DNA of 64,000 bases, from the NCBI GenBank assembly GCA_936450465.1, contig OW388297.1, positions 56,536,989-56,600,988 on the forward strand. Direction: 5' to 3'. This stretch comes from Gibbula magus (lineage: Eukaryota; Mollusca; Gastropoda; Trochida; Trochidae). The position numbers and the translations under genes were made by a program. The notes beneath the pieces are model-generated. The model was not told where the DNA came from. It saw only the letters and a list, made by a program, of their open reading frames with translations, and did not search any database. Positions 34,701 through 41,414 of the stretch are shown in pieces (position 1 is the first letter of the stretch; every line of letters begins with the position of its first letter).

Positions 34701-37700
34701 GTCCAGGTAGGGATGACAACACCTGCCCTGAGACCTGGCGACCTGAGCCGCTACCAGCATAAGCTTGGTGAATACCCTCGGAGCCGTTGAGATTCCGAAG
34801 GGTAACACCCTGAATTGGTAACACTTCCCGTCGAATGCAAACCTCAGAAATTGTCTGAATTCTGGGTGCATCGGAACATGAAGGTAAGCGTCTTTGAGGT
34901 CGATGGAGGATAGCCATTCCCCGACCTGCACTGACGAGATCACAGACCTTAGAGTCTCCATCTTGAACGATGGGACCTCTATCAGTTTGTTCATGATCTT
35001 TAAATTCAAGATGGGTCTGAACCCTCCGCCCTTCTTGGTCACCAGGAAGTATGTGGAATAGTATCCGCTCTCTTCCTGGCCCACAGGCACTAGCTCTATC
35101 GCAGCCTTGCTCAGCAACGCTTTGATTTCTGAGCGGAGGATGTCCGCCTTCTCCGGCGCGGAGGGCACGTTCGTGTGCCGCACCCCGGTAAATGAAGGCG
35201 GACCGCGCTTCCACTGAGGCATATGGCCGTCCCTGAGTGTGGACAGGACCCAGGTGTTCGACGTGGCTTTCGCCCAAGCGTCTATGAACCTTGTCAATCG
35301 GCCGCCTACAGGGATCTGCCCCAACAAGCAAAAGATGTCCGTCTCCGGCGGCACTCCGGCCCCCGGATTTTTGGACACCCCTAGCGGTACGGGAGGAGCT
35401 AGGAACCCTGGTTTGGTTTCCCGCGCCCCCGAAACCCCTGCTTGCCCGAAGGCTGCTGGAATTTCCCGCCTCGCTTTTTGGGACCCTTGCCCCTGCTCCC
35501 AGCCTGATGCAGACTAGCTGACATCCAGGCTGCCTTCCCCGTCGGCGCGGAGGAACGAGCAGGAGGAGGGTTGGACATGCGTGCGCGCTTGATGTCTGGA
35601 TCCTGCACGGTAAGAACCCTAGAGGTCTCCCGGCAGGTCGTGACGACATCCGCAGTGTCCTTCAGTACCTGCTGAGCCCCTGGGAAAAGCACTGGGCCAA
35701 TCCGAAAGGGTAGGTTCAGCAGGGACTGCTGTGTTGAAGGCATCCAAGTGGACACCGACAACCACAGCCGGCGCATTCCCACAACTGCGCTCATCATTTG
35801 GTAAGCGGCACTCCTGATAGAGTCCCGCGCCAAATGACCACCAACCGCGGTTAGCTGCCCGAGGAGCTCCGAGGAGGAATCTCCAGGGATCTCCACCTTC
35901 TGCGTTAACTGGACCTGCATGGAGGCCAGATACGCCTGGTGGATTGCAAGCTGAAGCTGTTGTCCCGCATTTCGGTACTGGTCCTCGAAGGACCGATACG
36001 AGGACTTCAGATCAGCTGCACCAGCAGTGAAGGGAGGCAGCCGCCGACCTTGTCGCCCGACCGAAGGTGAAACCTTCGGTCGCTGCAAGGAAACCGCGGT
36101 ATATACACAGTCTCCCACCACCGGAATGTCGAAAAGACCTTCCTCCCCCAGCTGATATCTCCTGGATAAGAAGCCTAGATCGGCAAGTGAATGAGTATCA
36201 GCTAGGAGCGGAGCGATCAGATCATCGACCAGTGATGGGAGAATGCGGAGCCCCACTACGGGAGCCTTGCTTCGAGCGAAGGCCTCCCCCGACAAGCGGT
36301 AGTCCGATTCCTCTGGCTCGGGGACCGGGGCAGCAACACCAGGAATAGCCTCGGCAATTAAGCCGCGAAGATCCCTGATGGCAGTGGCAGCCGATAAAGG
36401 GCCCGAATTCTCCCGAACCTCATCCACGTCCATGGACTCGATCCCGGATCTCCCCGAGAGGCGTGAAGCCAACTCAGAGTCGTCTAGGAAAGAGTCACGG
36501 GCGTGGACAAGAGAGCAAGAGAAGACGTCAGCTACCACTGGCTGTCCCGAGCCCCCAGCCCGAGGATCGACCTCGAGTGGGCCCCCCGAGACCTGGGTCT
36601 CGAGGGAGCTCGTGGGTCCCGCGTGCGGCCCGGACTGCATCGTCACTGGGACGACGGTCTCGGAGCACGGAGCAGGTGTCCGAGGACGCTGCACCTGGAG
36701 CACAGGCGGCGCCTCGTAACCTGGGTTTGAAGCCTTACCCTGGGAACCTACTCCACAAGCGGCACCAGGTTCGGCGGGGCCAGCGATCCCCCAGACGAGA
36801 CCTGCCCGAAGCCAGGTGTCTGAGGGGGCTGGTGTGTTTGTGTAATGGTAACCTGGGGCTCCATACTCCGCAGCTCGCGAGCCGGAAGCTGAGCGCCCCG
36901 AGGAGACCCCGTGCCTCGGACGAATCCGACACCGAGATCTCCCCTGGTACCATGAGCTGCATCAGGTTCATGACTCGAGGTCCGGAACTCCGTACGGAGC
37001 CCCGAGACCGCCGAGTCAATCATGACCTTCATTTGCTGTGTGATGATGTGCGTGAATTGCGTCATATCAACAGGGTTAAAATTAGTGCTTTGTAGGTTAG
37101 GTTGTTGAGGGGAGGGAGGGTGGGTGAAATCCCCGGCTGAGGACCCCCGCTGGTCCTCGACCGAGTCGGGCTCGGATGACGAATCATCGAGACCCGACCT
37201 GGCCGAGGACACCGTCGCGGAGGCCGAAGCCTTAACCTTCTTACCACTTAATTTCTTAACTGGTGACTTTTTCACCTTCTTAGCCTTAGACGGGGGGTCA
37301 AGCTTGGTGATGTCCCTCCCGCTCTCCAAGGCCTCGGAGAAGAACTTTAGGTCAACATCCCTCCTAGATCTGGCCTTGGGGGTGAAGGCCTGACATATCC
37401 CACAGTCTAGTGGGTGGTGGAAATCAGAGGCCAAACACTTGAGGCACTCGTCATGAGCGTCGGTGATCGACACCGGCCCCTTACATTGGGCACAAGGCTT
37501 GAAAGGCTAGAATCAAAATAGCCAAATCAAGACGTGCACATGCAACATGTGTATATATATAAATATTTTTAAAATATATATATACTAAATACATGGGGGA
37601 ATTGGAATGTAAATGTTTTTGTAAACATGCATGTAAAAACATGAGCAGAGGCGAATGGCAAAATGCGAAGTAAAAAAGTAAACAAGCATGGCCACACCCC

Positions 37701-39857
37701 TAACATCACTGAAACAAATAGAACATGAAATATGACTAATTTGCTTGCAGGCCAGTGGGCGATTCGAAATACTCACCGAAAACGAATCTAGAACCCAAAT
37801 ATGATAAAATAAACATGTGGAAAGCCCAGATCTAACCAAATTCCACGATCAAAACAAATCGATCGAGAAAAAATGGCCGCCATCTTGGGTCGACTTTCCC
37901 GCCCTACGCGAGAAAGCAAGTTACAAATACACGAAATCTAGTACAAAAACCGAAAAGCCATTCGACCCTACTGTAGAAAAGGTAGAAGTTACCACACATA
38001 CAGCTTTGTTTTGGGCCATTTTCTTTGCGATTGTACGTAAACTCAGAAAAACTTCTTGAAAACTTCGTGCGACTTGTCAGATCAATGACAGGAAGAAAAG
38101 TGGTGAGATTAGAGTTATCCGCCCCTGGTTGCATGACAACTGTAAGGGGTGGGGCTCGAAAGGGGTGACCCAAAGTACGTTTTTTTAGTTTTTTAACTAA
38201 TTTTAAGTGGAAAATATAGTTACAACCTGTCATATATCAAAAATCAAGGATTTTATGCAATAAGTACCCCAAGGAGGATCCCTTCTGAAAAAGAATCAAA
38301 ATTCTTTAATTCTAATTCAATAACAACATTGTATGACTCTGATATAGTACAAGTTGTTGAAGTTGAAGTTGCACCTTATAGTACAATAGTTATTATTTTG
38401 TACAATTAAACATTAAATCAGTGTATCCATACCATTACAACAAAGTAACAATTGTTACACAAGATCATAACTTTGACAACATTGTCATCCCTGATACATC
38501 TCCAGAGGTAGATCACAAAGACCCTTGATACAAAGATATTTAGTCCATCTCTGTGCATCCTCGGTTACCCAGGGTTTTATATATGCTCCGTTACTCTCCA
38601 CTATATCACCCATGGGAAACCTTATCAGGAGAATCTGTACTCAAATTACCCCCCCCTTGGTTGGCGTGATGAAGTCAGTAACCAAAGAAAATACTCAATA
38701 CGATAAGACGGAAATGGTCAAGGGAGATAACCGGTGACGGATGGCTAACAAAATTACCCAGAGTGCTTTGCAACGAAGTGATATGAATTGTCATTGGCTC
38801 GCAGGTCCAAGCTGCGTAGCGGTCTGATTGGCTCACGCTGGCCAAGGGCGGGTAATTTGAGTACAGATTTCTCTGATGAAATTTCCCATGGGTGATATAG
38901 TGGAGAGTAACGGAGCATATATAAAACCATGGTTAACCGAGGATGATCTCTGTGAAGTGTTAACAAATTTCCAAAATAATTGTTTCTACTTTTAATAAAA
39001 TTAAACATTGACATAAACATACATAACCTTCAAGTTTAGATGTTTAGTTTTGGAAGTTAAAACATAAAGGAGTTAATCTAACAAAAGTATGATTGTTAAA
39101 CACAGTAGGCCTACAATGGCACAGTGACTTACCCAAAAGTCCAATATGGCACCAGAAAATCGGCTTCTCCAGGTTTTCTTTGTATGCTAGGGAAGCGCCA
39201 AACAAAGGTGGGATTATCATCATCAAGTTGCTTATTGTGTTCCCTGTAAAATTATAACAATTAGACAGTCAAAACTAATACAAAACATAATGTGATCCAT
39301 AAGGTTTCAAAGTTCCAAGTTGATTCAAAATTTACATCAACAGTTTTACTGAGTATTTCATAAAATTTAAACCTATTTTTAAGGCAATTAATAAATAAAA
39401 TTCAATATCACAAAATACGATTATATAATTGGGTAGTCTAATTTCCATATATTAAATTTAGATTTCTTTATTTATAATTTTTACAGGATTTAGATTTTCA
39501 TTCATTATCAAAATGTCATCTAAAACCATTTTCACATACATAGGCCAATTTGGGACATAAACATGACAAAAGCAACAGTAAAATGTATTTAATAAAACAA
39601 AAGACATTCAATCATTACTTTATGATCCAGTGTCACTGTCAGTGATTCACTGAGATCAAATACAAAGACTGAGTAGGCGCTTTGTGCACGCAGCCTTACA
39701 TATAATCACATACAAATACTCCGTTTCATCGGATATTTTAGAGATTCATTATAAGATACTTACAGAATTCTGCAATAAATGGAAGCACAACATAATTCTC
39801 CTCACACCAGTCAAGTGTTGAAGTCACCTGTCCCCAGTATCCAGCGACAGGCGCCAT
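10713..39857 (-). CDS. ACER3: Alkaline ceramidase, ACER3-like (complete, 11 coding exons)
   Basis: Hydrolyses ceramides to sphingosine and fatty acid; family members are seven-pass membrane enzymes of ER/Golgi. Coding exons in order: 39764-39857, 39133-39243, 25246-25298, 21656-21708, 20781-20862, 20285-20320, 13022-13077, 12699-12800, 12287-12391, 11474-11519, 10713-10763. All junctions are GT-AG, all phases join, total 789 nt, giving 262 aa plus TAG (human ACER3 is about 267 aa). Family landmarks are present: N-terminal [10 protein letters not shown] (residues 13-22; Ca-site D16, W17, E19, N21, then E30), SWLFHMT (S74, H78), LLDELPM (D89), WNIDN, and HAWWH (H213, H217), matching the Zn ligands of the family. 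The start is the ATG at 39855-39857 in an AACATGG context. Introns 2 (13.9 kb) and 6 (7.2 kb) each carry a DIRS retrotransposon in sense orientation. No coding lesion seen. Paralogue choice (ACER3 rather than ACER1/2) rests on the N-terminal motif. Confidence 0.95.
11812..12200. mobile_element. Long-TIR MITE with perfect 9-bp duplication (Mutator-like)
   Basis: 389 bp, starting CATCCTCGGTTACCCATGG and ending inversely (CCGAGGATG); inverted arms are about 100 bp. Flanked by CCTCTTTTG at 11803-11811 and 12201-12209. Long arms with 9-bp duplication fit Mutator-like elements. Lies in ACER3 intron 9. Confidence 0.88.
13319..13520 (+). repeat. DIRS copy 1, left inverted terminal repeat
   Basis: Reverse complement of 18930-19130 with two or three mismatches. 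Confidence 0.88.
13559..13656 (+). repeat. DIRS copy 1, internal complementary region
   Basis: Inverted copies of the two termini joined end to end (AACCTATACAGGTTTGTTTG then ATTCTTTTTCAGAAGGGATC). Carries the same private variants as this copy's left end. Confidence 0.85.
13889..15153 (-). pseudogene. DIRS tyrosine recombinase remnant
   Basis: The N-terminal half reads well ([34 protein letters not shown] with its catalytic Arg). A one-base deletion relative to the intact copy, at the codons after FHVSA (about 14165), shifts the frame, which ends at 14092. The next piece (13889-14089) resumes with [14 protein letters not shown]. It then lacks about 120 bp between GLPAS and AVVTSKA, losing the HxxR His, and ends before the Trp and the nucleophilic Tyr. 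It cannot encode an active recombinase. Confidence 0.85.
14556..16640 (-). pseudogene. DIRS pol remnant (RT/RNase H/MT) fused in frame to gag repeat sequence
   Basis: A 694-codon frame that retains the RT core ([35 protein letters not shown]), RNase H ([27 protein letters not shown]) and the methyltransferase-like region ([11 protein letters not shown]). Its first 75 or so residues are not RT: they read gag-repeat sequence and then a shifted frame. Compared with the intact copy, eight bases are missing near 16405 (between the codons for EIKA and KAAI), so the genuine RT N-terminus ([12 protein letters not shown]) lies in the neighbouring frame at about 16400-16470. The open frame is therefore a by-product, not a working protein. 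Confidence 0.85.
16560..17545. repeat. About 179-bp tandem repeat (minisatellite) inside DIRS copy 1 gag
   Basis: The landmark CCTGGAGG plus CTGGG recurs at 16601, 16780, 16958, 17291 and 17471 (spacings 179, 178, 333, 180). Each unit carries CTCATACCCTGAGGTGGAAG and GAGAGGTCCCAGGTT. The 333-bp step contains an unrelated-looking 150-bp piece (about 16990-17186) that still resembles gag. Units derive from the single gag segment around 17640-17790. Unit length is not a stable multiple of three, so frames drift. Confidence 0.85.
17464..18330 (-). pseudogene. DIRS gag remnant, N-terminal part
   Basis: Fragments match gag of the intact copy: the frame opening after a splice-acceptor-like TAG at about 18337 (PFKPC then CKG), [18 protein letters not shown] around 17950, and [18 protein letters not shown] with GYEAPPV in the frame 17464-17790. 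Several frame breaks separate them. The gag C-terminal half present in the intact copy (about 1.2 kb) is absent. Confidence 0.7.
18930..19130 (-). repeat. DIRS copy 1, right inverted terminal repeat
   Basis: Partner of 13319-13520; 5' end in element orientation. Outer end near 19146. Confidence 0.88.
19774..19875. repeat. Foldback hairpin sequence (ACER3 intron 6)
   Basis: CATATTGTTTTTACAACAC pairs with GTGTTGTAAAAACAATATG; inner arms around AAAATGGTATTTTCC also pair. Confidence 0.75.
20900..21124. mobile_element. Inverted-repeat MITE (ACER3 intron 4)
   Basis: ACTGTATTCCCTCAAATACA at the left; TGTATTTGAGGAAAAACGGT at the right. Lies 38 bp upstream of the exon 5 splice acceptor. Confidence 0.6.
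22235..22454. mobile_element. Palindromic MITE (ACER3 intron 3)
   Basis: GCAAGGCATAACTCTTGTCA near 22246 and the complement of GGCAAGAGTTATGCCTTGC near 22430 form arms of about 75 bp. Confidence 0.65.
22872..23308. repeat. 37-bp minisatellite, left block
   Basis: Unit GCTAAGTTTCCAATAAGCGC plus CAGGTGTTCCAATAAGT; GCTAAG recurs at 22988 and 23025, about 12 units. Confidence 0.9.
23309..24712. mobile_element. Non-autonomous hAT-like element (CAGGGGCGTAGCT ends), 5-bp duplication
   Basis: Left CAGGGGCGTAGCTGCC, right AGCTACGCCCCTG; flanked by CAGGT at 23304-23308 and 24713-24717. It interrupts a 37-bp minisatellite. Near the right end there is GGGGGGGGGCATGCCCCC and GGGCGCTTCGCGCCC (24600-24652). 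No transposase frame. ACER3 intron 3. Confidence 0.82.
23493..23946 (+). mobile_element. TTAA-type MITE (family GGTGCATCC), older copy
   Basis: Aligns over its length to 46204-46656 (shared CATCCATTGTGTTGTTGGGG start and GAAACACATTGGATGCAC end) but its TTAA ends have decayed. It lies inside the hAT-like element 23309-24712. Confidence 0.7.
24713..24845. repeat. 37-bp minisatellite, right block
   Basis: About 3.5 more units, separated from the left block by the hAT-like element. Confidence 0.88.
25322..25365. repeat. Solitary left-end relic of the 145-bp satellite element
   Basis: AAAGAGCCAATCACTCTGTAGCTCATCAGG-type sequence matches the left end of 29232 and 53955. It sits about 25 bp upstream of the ACER3 exon 3 splice acceptor. 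Confidence 0.55.
25530..25850. mobile_element. Long-TIR MITE, same family, right arm truncated
   Basis: Begins CATCCTTGGTTACCCATTG and matches the other copies until GTACAGATTT at about 25850, where the last 75 bp of the right arm are missing. The 3' flank is unrelated. Confidence 0.8.
25851..28686. other. ACER3 intron 2 sequence, mostly featureless
   Basis: AT-rich; only the decayed satellite unit at 26020-26205 was recognised. Confidence 0.5.
26020..26205. repeat. Decayed single unit of the 145-bp satellite family
   Basis: Shows ACACAAGATTTCAGCTTCCTAG, GGTCATGGCCCCTGTTG and CCAAATCTACAATTTATAATT in family order, without ends. Confidence 0.55.
29232..29752. repeat. 145-bp-unit satellite-type mobile element, short copy
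   Basis: Opens with GAGCCACTGGCTCTGTAGCTC, holds about three degenerate 145-bp-type units (AGAAGATGAAAATAGG, GTGACCCT, CTACAATTTAGAATC), then a GACGGACGG run and the closing AAGCCCTTTTGGCCTG. Same family as 53955-55772. Nested in the hAT element. Confidence 0.8.
30458..30745. repeat. Short interspersed element with (GACGGACA)n tract
   Basis: Starts CAAGAGTCATCAGAAGATGAC, contains GACATATCCCACCGG, ends with GACAGACGG repeats then GGGGTGATGACTTTATCCCAC. Architecture resembles the other tandem/GACGG elements in this window but the sequence family differs. Confidence 0.6.
31693..31878 (+). repeat. DIRS copy 2, left inverted terminal repeat
   Basis: Reverse complement of 38097-38281 with about two mismatches. 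Begins GGATCCTCCTTGGGGTACTT. Element sequence continues outward to about 31658. Confidence 0.9.
31922..32019 (+). repeat. DIRS copy 2, internal complementary region (ICR)
   Basis: Contains the inverted left terminus (to AACCTATACAGGTTAGTTCG) directly joined to the inverted right terminus (ATTCTTTTTCAGAAGGGATC). This is the circle-junction template expected in the DIRS replication model. Private variants match this copy's own ends. Confidence 0.88.
32386..35649 (-). CDS. DIRS tyrosine recombinase ORF (1087-codon open frame; YR domain in C-terminal third)
   Basis: Frame open for 1087 codons, ending at TGA 32386-32388. The recognisable tyrosine recombinase occupies about the last 340 residues: a SAM-like N-terminal DNA-binding part ([27 protein letters not shown]), then SGRRVGD (catalytic Arg), [12 protein letters not shown] (HxxR), a downstream Trp (AIWSQPS) and FIRHYQLD (nucleophile Tyr). 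It would insert the circular DNA intermediate without end duplication. The true start is unknown. The first two thirds run over the RT frame in a second frame and are mostly Ser/Arg/Gly/Pro-rich with no domain, so the functional protein probably begins within 33400-34000. Confidence 0.85.
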   Translation of the reverse strand: MSSRPAGRPLGFLPCRIQTSSAHACPTLLLLVPPRRRGRQPGCQLVCIRLGAGARVPKSEAGNSSSLRASRGFGGAGNQTRVPSSSRTARGVQKSGGRSAAGDGHLLLVGADPCRRPIDKVHRRLGESHVEHLGPVHTQGRPYASVEARSAFIYRGAAHERALRAGEGGHPPLRNQSVAEQGCDRASACGPGRERILFHILPGDQEGRRVQTHLEFKDHEQTDRGPIVQDGDSKVCDLVSAGRGMAILHRPQRRLPSCSDAPRIQTISEVCIRREVLPIQGVTLRNLNGSEGIHQAYAGSGSGRQVSGQVLSSLPGRLAHQSAVPASEPRIHPGHTTHVSFAGLDREPQKVGAGPVTGPSLPGLQVSDGAGDRIPGPGPGPEDTGGCELVSQCSMPHGSSLAPALRSHGSDRRRGLEVSAPHEARPTSLGGSLVPLGVLREAARHSGVGLATPVMVDQCRSPDSGLPPAASGADPDDPDRRLPYGMGRGSGISYGLRHVVTSRVSITHQCVGTQGGQIGSATSEGSGEGSGGPAPNGQQDRHDLHSQTGWDGFPVPPGGDMAVLPLVRQSRHPGPASVLARGGQCPSRRAVSPDPCPPRVATGSRDIRDYLPVIRVIPGGSVCVRDELSDTPVLLQDTRHSGSIPGCIRTGLDRQSSVGLPTSASDLQGPSPSSHSSSASAGANHTSVGSANLVSTGTQVSGYATCSVTVSAGTSVPGRSPPPQPQGAVGGLASVRNRLQNSGIPARVADTILASRRDSTNIQYEDRWACYSRWCADRDVLDPFSADLVFVLEFLQSRLDAGLAASTVRGYSTAISAFHVPVDGALLGVHPLVQRFLAGVDRIRPPVRRSSPVWDLSIVLDWLSGPQFRDLSSVSLQLLTWKAVFLVAVASGRRVGDIHAMSSNPELTVFHRDRVSIRLPDSYRPKVAHSFHVSAPIELPALRQPAASGSQASHAHILDVRRTLRAYIKRTASIRRDEQLFCCYGGGKQGLPASTQTISRWIVSTICLAYVHKGREPPGNLKAHSVRAVATSKAYAAALPIEEICSAAIWSQPSTFIRHYQLDRLSAERARFGQTVLSGGQSRQPPS
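33285..35378 (-). CDS. DIRS pol: reverse transcriptase, RNase H, methyltransferase-like domain
   Basis: 697 aa open frame starting 21 nt after the gag stop. RT palm motifs: [14 protein letters not shown] (first catalytic Asp), [14 protein letters not shown], and YLDDWL (YxDD-type box with the paired Asp). RNase H follows with [11 protein letters not shown] (Asp), NVLELRAA (Glu), MDNRTAM (Asp) and VRADALSR. The C-terminal part, containing [26 protein letters not shown] and [11 protein letters not shown], matches the methyltransferase-like domain known from DIRS elements. It converts element RNA to DNA; the methyltransferase role is unproven. The downstream half is overlapped by the recombinase ORF in another frame of the same strand. 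No stop or frameshift seen. Confidence 0.92.
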   Translation of the reverse strand: MSKNPGAGVPPETDIFCLLGQIPVGGRLTRFIDAWAKATSNTWVLSTLRDGHMPQWKRGPPSFTGVRHTNVPSAPEKADILRSEIKALLSKAAIELVPVGQEESGYYSTYFLVTKKGGGFRPILNLKIMNKLIEVPSFKMETLRSVISSVQVGEWLSSIDLKDAYLHVPMHPEFRQFLRFAFDGKCYQFRVLPFGISTAPRVFTKLMLVAAQVARSQGRCCHPYLDDWLIRALSQLQNHESTQAILHTLVSLGWIVNLKKSELAPSRDLVFLGSRFRTEPGIVSLAPDRVPKILGAVNSFLSAPCHTARVWLQLLGVMAATVDVVWRSRLRMRPVQQALAGLWSHSESYEKQLVTPEWVLPHLLWWTNVDHLTRGYPLQPPVPTLTIQTDASLTGWGGVLGSLTVSGMWSQAESQLHINVLELRAARLVLQHLRDQVKGQVVRLQMDNRTAMTYILKQGGTVSPSLLEETWQFFLWCDKVDTQVLPVYLPGVDNVRADALSRRILAPHEWLLDREIFEIISQLYGSFQVDLFASGTNFQIPQFCSRIPDTRALSQDAFELDWTDRVLWAFPPVPLISKVLARLATHPPRLLVLITPLWAAQTWFPQVLRYLAMPPALLPCRPGLLSQDGAPHPNPRVQWVAWPLSGIASKTAVFLHELQTQYWLRGGIQRTFNMRIDGPAIRAGVQIGTFSIPFLQI
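35399..37506 (-). pseudogene. DIRS gag, split by a one-base indel
   Basis: Two open pieces in different frames, 36748-37506 and 35399-36703. Against the older copy of the element, this copy lacks one base near 36750, which converts the reading through VGSQ into a stop. The N-terminal piece holds a Cys-pair motif, KPCAQCKG then DECLKCL (CxxC-CxxC, residues about 5 and 20 from the frame opening), like the zinc-finger-like start of DIRS gag proteins, then a Lys-rich stretch and [15 protein letters not shown]. The C-terminal piece ends in a Gly/Lys/Arg-rich tail ([14 protein letters not shown]). There is no ATG upstream of the Cys motif: the frame opens directly after a TAG that forms a good splice acceptor, so the 5' end may be spliced. 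Confidence 0.8.
38097..38281 (-). repeat. DIRS copy 2, right inverted terminal repeat
   Basis: Partner of 31693-31878; lies upstream of gag in element orientation, so it probably carries the promoter. Outer end runs to about 38297 (CTGAAAAAGAATC). Confidence 0.9.
38556..38945. mobile_element. Long-TIR MITE, same family, perfect 9-bp duplication
   Basis: 390 bp, CATCCTCGGTTACCCAGGG to TTAACCGAGGATG, flanked by ATCTCTGTG at 38547-38555 and 38946-38954. The central segment is inverted relative to the copy at 11812. ACER3 intron 2. Confidence 0.88.
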
Positions 39858-40305
39858 GTTTGTGGTCTGCTTTGTCGCCAACGTGAAGAGGGTATTTTCA
39901 AGCTTTGCTGCGCTTCATCCTGTGATGAGCTCAATCTGAAGATTTTACTTGCACAATTCGGATTTACGTGGTCGGCGTTTTGTGATTGTTTTCCCATTAC
40001 ATTTTTAAAAGTACAATGGGTCCTAAGTGCGTGTTGAATTTATATGTTTATCTATACATACAAATTGCTTATTATTGAAATTTCCTGATTTTAGACATAA
40101 ATAATATTCTGCAATTGGTATGCTTTTCTGTATTGATGATTTTTAATGATGATACATGTATGTATATAAACACTTTAAATACTTTCATACCATATGTTGC
40201 AGTGATTTAAATTTTCAGTGGAAAAAATAAGTCTGAAAACATTGCACTGCCCTGAGAACAAAAATTACAATTACATGTATATAGCAAGTAGACATGCATG
40301 TTATA
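39858..40305 (-). promoter_or_regulatory. Probable ACER3 5' UTR and promoter region
   Basis: Directly upstream of the ACER3 ATG on the minus strand. No TATA box or initiator could be assigned with confidence; bounded upstream by the C30 MITE. Confidence 0.35.
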
Positions 40306-40426
40306 CAGTGGCGGATCCAGGAATTTTGAAAGGGGGGGTCCGCCAATGGAAAAGGTGGGGTCAATAATTTGTTTTCCCATACCAGCCAATGCAAAAAATT
40401 TTGAAAGGTCCGGACCACAACCCCAC

Positions 40427-40458
<32 letters not shown>

Positions 40459-40472
40459 TAGATCCGCCACTG
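40306..40472. mobile_element. MITE of the CAGTGGCGGATCCAG family with a C30 tract
   Basis: Ends CAGTGGCGGATCCAGG and GATCCGCCACTG; flanking TTATA on both sides (5-bp duplication). Contains 30 consecutive C at 40429-40458. About 450 bp upstream of the ACER3 start codon. Confidence 0.82.
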
Positions 40473-41414
40473 TTATATGTTACCCGGCTGTCACTAAACC
40501 GTATTTCATACACCCCTGATGACATGAAAACCACTGAAGAAAAGCCATAATGAGTAGTAAGAAATTATGATTCATCATTTCTTGTTTTCATGATATTATT
40601 TCGTGTTTTTTAATTGCTACAAAACACAGATGTTTAATGTAACATGTGGTGGGGGATATTTCAGATTGTGATGATTCATACTGTCTGAAACATAAACCTT
40701 AATGAAAATCAATCCTCACCAAAAAAAGGGTTAAATAATACAACACTAGCTGATCGACAGTATTTGCTTTCAGTTCAGCACACTGTTCATGCATCAATGT
40801 GTATTTTTATACTACATAACCTATTTTCCCATTTAATTTATTTTTTATTATCATAAAATAAATTTATGTTATTCACTTCATAAAATGTTATTTAAATATT
40901 CACAATTCAGTTTAACATTCATTTAGCAGCCTGTCTACCGGTAAGTTGGGGTTGCTAATTCAGCTATGCACAGGACCATGTGCCACTTGAAAAGAATTTG
41001 TGCTATCATAAGGCTCTTATTTGCTATATATCAACTATGGAGAAAGGCCAAGATCTCAAAAAGTTTTCGCTAAAATCTATCATCGTCAAAGTGAGGTCAC
41101 AACTTAAGCATCCATTTGTGAAAAAGCCTTATATTAACTGTTAACACTTTGAATTATTACATAATTGTTATACACAATGAAAAGTGATCATTGATTTTGT
41201 GACCTTGAAGGTCAAATGTCAAGGTCATGAGATATTGGTTAAGGCCACGTTAAACCTTCAATCCAATTTTGAAATCAGAAATAGGTTTTAAGAACAAACT
41301 TGTGTAAAGTGACCCTAGTGATGATTCAACTTGTTAGTAATAACTCCAATGCTGAATAAGTTTTGTTATAAAATCTGCCCATTTTATTTTTGCTGTGGAG
41401 AAGGCGGAACAGGG

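Larger units (their letters stand above)
31658..38297 (-). mobile_element. DIRS-type tyrosine-recombinase retrotransposon, near-intact copy (ACER3 intron 2)
   Basis: About 6.64 kb. Read on the minus strand the order is inverted terminal repeat (ITR), gag, RT/RNase H/methyltransferase-like ORF, tyrosine recombinase, internal complementary region (ICR), ITR: the DIRS1 layout. The ITR arms are 31693-31878 and 38097-38281 and differ at about two positions over about 185 bp. The ICR (31922-32019) is the reverse complement of the right terminus joined to the left terminus. No target-site duplication is evident, as expected for recombinase-mediated insertion. RT and recombinase frames are open; only gag is broken, by a one-base indel near 36750. 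Same orientation as the host gene. Boundaries are good to about 2 bp. Confidence 0.95.

Noticed and set aside
35239..35521. Plus-strand frames opposite the DIRS genes (also 14243-15124, 32398-33151, 36067-37393)
   Set aside because: Antisense shadows of GC-rich gag, RT and recombinase coding sequence; no independent domain.
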